7,218 nt of DNA from Fidelibacterota bacterium. Lineage in GTDB: Bacteria; Fidelibacterota; UBA2242. The stretch covers positions 1-7,218 of the forward strand of contig JAFGXZ010000231.1 of assembly GCA_016936335.1 (NCBI GenBank), given 5' to 3'. A program made the position numbers and the translations under genes. Of the stretch, positions 6,331 through 7,218 are shown one piece after another. How positions within the stretch are numbered: the stretch's first letter is position 1; every line of letters starts with the position of its first letter. Under the pieces are notes generated by a model that saw only the letters and a list, made by a program, of their open reading frames with translations, did no database searches and was not told the origin of the DNA.

Positions 6331-7092
6331 ATGTATATAGACACCCATTGTCATCTGAATTTCCCGGAATTGTACAAAAACCGAAAAGCAGTAGTCGAAC
6401 GTGCTATCGCTGCTGGTGTTGAGAAAATCATCACAATTGGCACTGATATTGAGTCATCGGTTAAATCAGTTGAAATTGCCGATGAATTTCCCGAAGTATT
6501 CGCAGCCGTGGGCATCCATCCGACCGACCTGTTGCATGTTGGTAATAACTGGCAAAAAGAGTTACTTAAATTATTGCAACATCCTAAGGTTGTTGCTCTT
6601 GGTGAAATCGGTCTGGATTATTATTGGGAAACAACAAAACCTGATGATCAGAAACATTTTTTTTCTGAGCAAATTGAAATCGCTAAATCTGTGTGTTTAC
6701 CCATAATCATTCATAATCGCCGGGCGGATGAGGACATCAAATCGATTCTGATAGAACATAATTATTTTAATGGTGTTCTGCATTGTTATTCAAGCGATGA
6801 TCATTTCGCCCGTGAAATGATAGAACTTGGACTGCATCTCTCTTTTACTGGTAATGTCACGTACGTATCTAAGAAACTCCAGCAGGTCTTACAAACTATT
6901 CCATTAGAACGAATAATGCTGGAAACCGATGCACCTTTCATCACTCCCGTTCCAAATAAAGGCAAAACCAACGAATCGGCTTACATCCCGTTTATCGCCC
7001 AAAAAATTGCTGACATAAAAGAAGAATCAATAGAGACAGTCGCAAAAACCACAACACAAACCGCTATGCAATTCTTTCATCTGATTTCATGA
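6331..7092 (+). CDS. tatD: TatD family metal-dependent hydrolase (putative DNase)
   Basis: This 253-residue amidohydrolase-fold protein is complete and of normal family length. All expected metal ligands are visible: H6 and H8 in DTHCHL, E92 in GEIGLDYY, H128 in IIIHNR, H151 in LHCYS and D200 in LETDAPF. TatD proteins are Mg2+-dependent 3'-5' exonucleases or deoxyribonucleases in characterised members; the physiological substrate of this copy cannot be read from sequence. GIHPTD and LSFTGNVTY are further family hallmarks. The gene follows metG after the AT-rich repeat region, as yabD follows metS in Bacillus subtilis, and its stop overlaps the start of rsmA (ATGA). No strong Shine-Dalgarno precedes the ATG (CAAGACAAGAT). 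A new promoter in the 6300-6330 stretch is possible but not evident. Confidence 0.95.
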   Translation: MYIDTHCHLNFPELYKNRKAVVERAIAAGVEKIITIGTDIESSVKSVEIADEFPEVFAAVGIHPTDLLHVGNNWQKELLKLLQHPKVVALGEIGLDYYWETTKPDDQKHFFSEQIEIAKSVCLPIIIHNRRADEDIKSILIEHNYFNGVLHCYSSDDHFAREMIELGLHLSFTGNVTYVSKKLQQVLQTIPLERIMLETDAPFITPVPNKGKTNESAYIPFIAQKIADIKEESIETVAKTTTQTAMQFFHLIS

Positions 7093-7218
7093 AGCCTTAC
7101 GCTAAAAAACGTTTCGGTCAAAATTTTCTGATTGACCCAAATATCTTAAGGAAAATCACCCGGTCCATAAATCCTCAAAAAGTGGATATTATTGTTGAAA
7201 TCGGCCCCGGTAAAGGTG
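7089..7218 (+). CDS. rsmA: 16S rRNA (adenine1518-N6/adenine1519-N6)-dimethyltransferase, N-terminal fragment
   Basis: The frame opens at ATG 7089, overlapping the TGA of tatD by 4 bases (ATGA), and stays open to the right edge, giving 43 residues of a protein usually about 260-290 long. The N-terminus is diagnostic: KKRFGQNFLIDPNILRKI (about 6-23) is the family signature, and EIGPGKG (37-43) is motif I of the S-adenosylmethionine-binding Rossmann fold. RsmA (KsgA) dimethylates two adjacent adenosines in the 3'-terminal helix of 16S rRNA late in 30S assembly; loss in other bacteria confers kasugamycin resistance. There is no Shine-Dalgarno, so initiation probably relies on coupling to tatD. 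The position after tatD agrees with the ancient tatD-(rnmV)-ksgA order, here without the intervening 5S maturase gene seen in Bacillus. Confidence 0.94.
   Translation, partial: MKPYAKKRFGQNFLIDPNILRKITRSINPQKVDIIVEIGPGKG

Overview
The window is about 7.2 kb of compact, AT-rich bacterial chromosome holding eight protein genes, two of them cut by the window edges. I see no rRNA, tRNA, CRISPR array, phage or transposase gene. The protein styles point to a Gram-negative bacterium: an EnvC-like cell-division factor, and fused MetRS, PSP1/RicT and delta-prime proteins of a type I associate with the Fibrobacterota-Chlorobiota-Bacteroidota (FCB) side of the tree and candidate phyla such as Calditrichota or Marinimicrobia. 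That placement is a low-confidence inference from protein style, not a measured result.

Layout. On the minus strand, reading leftward from about 946, a short operon encodes a stand-alone cyclic-nucleotide-binding domain protein (446-946). Ten bases later comes the N-terminal part of an AI-2E/PerM family membrane protein (1-435, running off the left edge). A divergent 140-base AT-rich region (947-1086) separates this from a plus-strand cluster. That cluster encodes a secreted coiled-coil plus degenerate-LytM protein of EnvC type (1087-2298), DNA polymerase III delta-prime subunit HolB (2295-3431), the PSP1/RicT (YaaT) protein (3432-4262) and methionyl-tRNA synthetase with a fused C-terminal tRNA-binding domain (4276-6165). 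After a 165-base gap it continues with the TatD-family metal-dependent hydrolase (6331-7092) and the first 43 codons of the 16S rRNA dimethyltransferase RsmA/KsgA (7089 to the right edge).

The plus-strand genes are packed with 4-base ATGA overlaps (envC-like/holB and tatD/rsmA), a zero-base junction (holB/ricT) and a 13-base gap (ricT/metG), so they look like one co-transcribed housekeeping operon for replication, translation and rRNA maturation. The order holB-ricT-metG-tatD-rsmA is the same as the backbone of the Bacillus subtilis holB-yaaT-...-metS-yabD-...-ksgA region. The operon is interrupted only between metG and tatD, by an imperfect AT-rich inverted repeat built from repeated CAAAT/ATTTG words. 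This element is the most unusual piece of sequence in the window.

This is mainly an ordinary core-genome region and I found no convincing new multi-gene system. The items worth a second look are the metG-tatD inverted-repeat element, loss of the LytM metal-ligand and catalytic histidines in the EnvC-like protein, the cNMP-binding/AI-2E gene pair, and the cross-phylum conservation of gene order.
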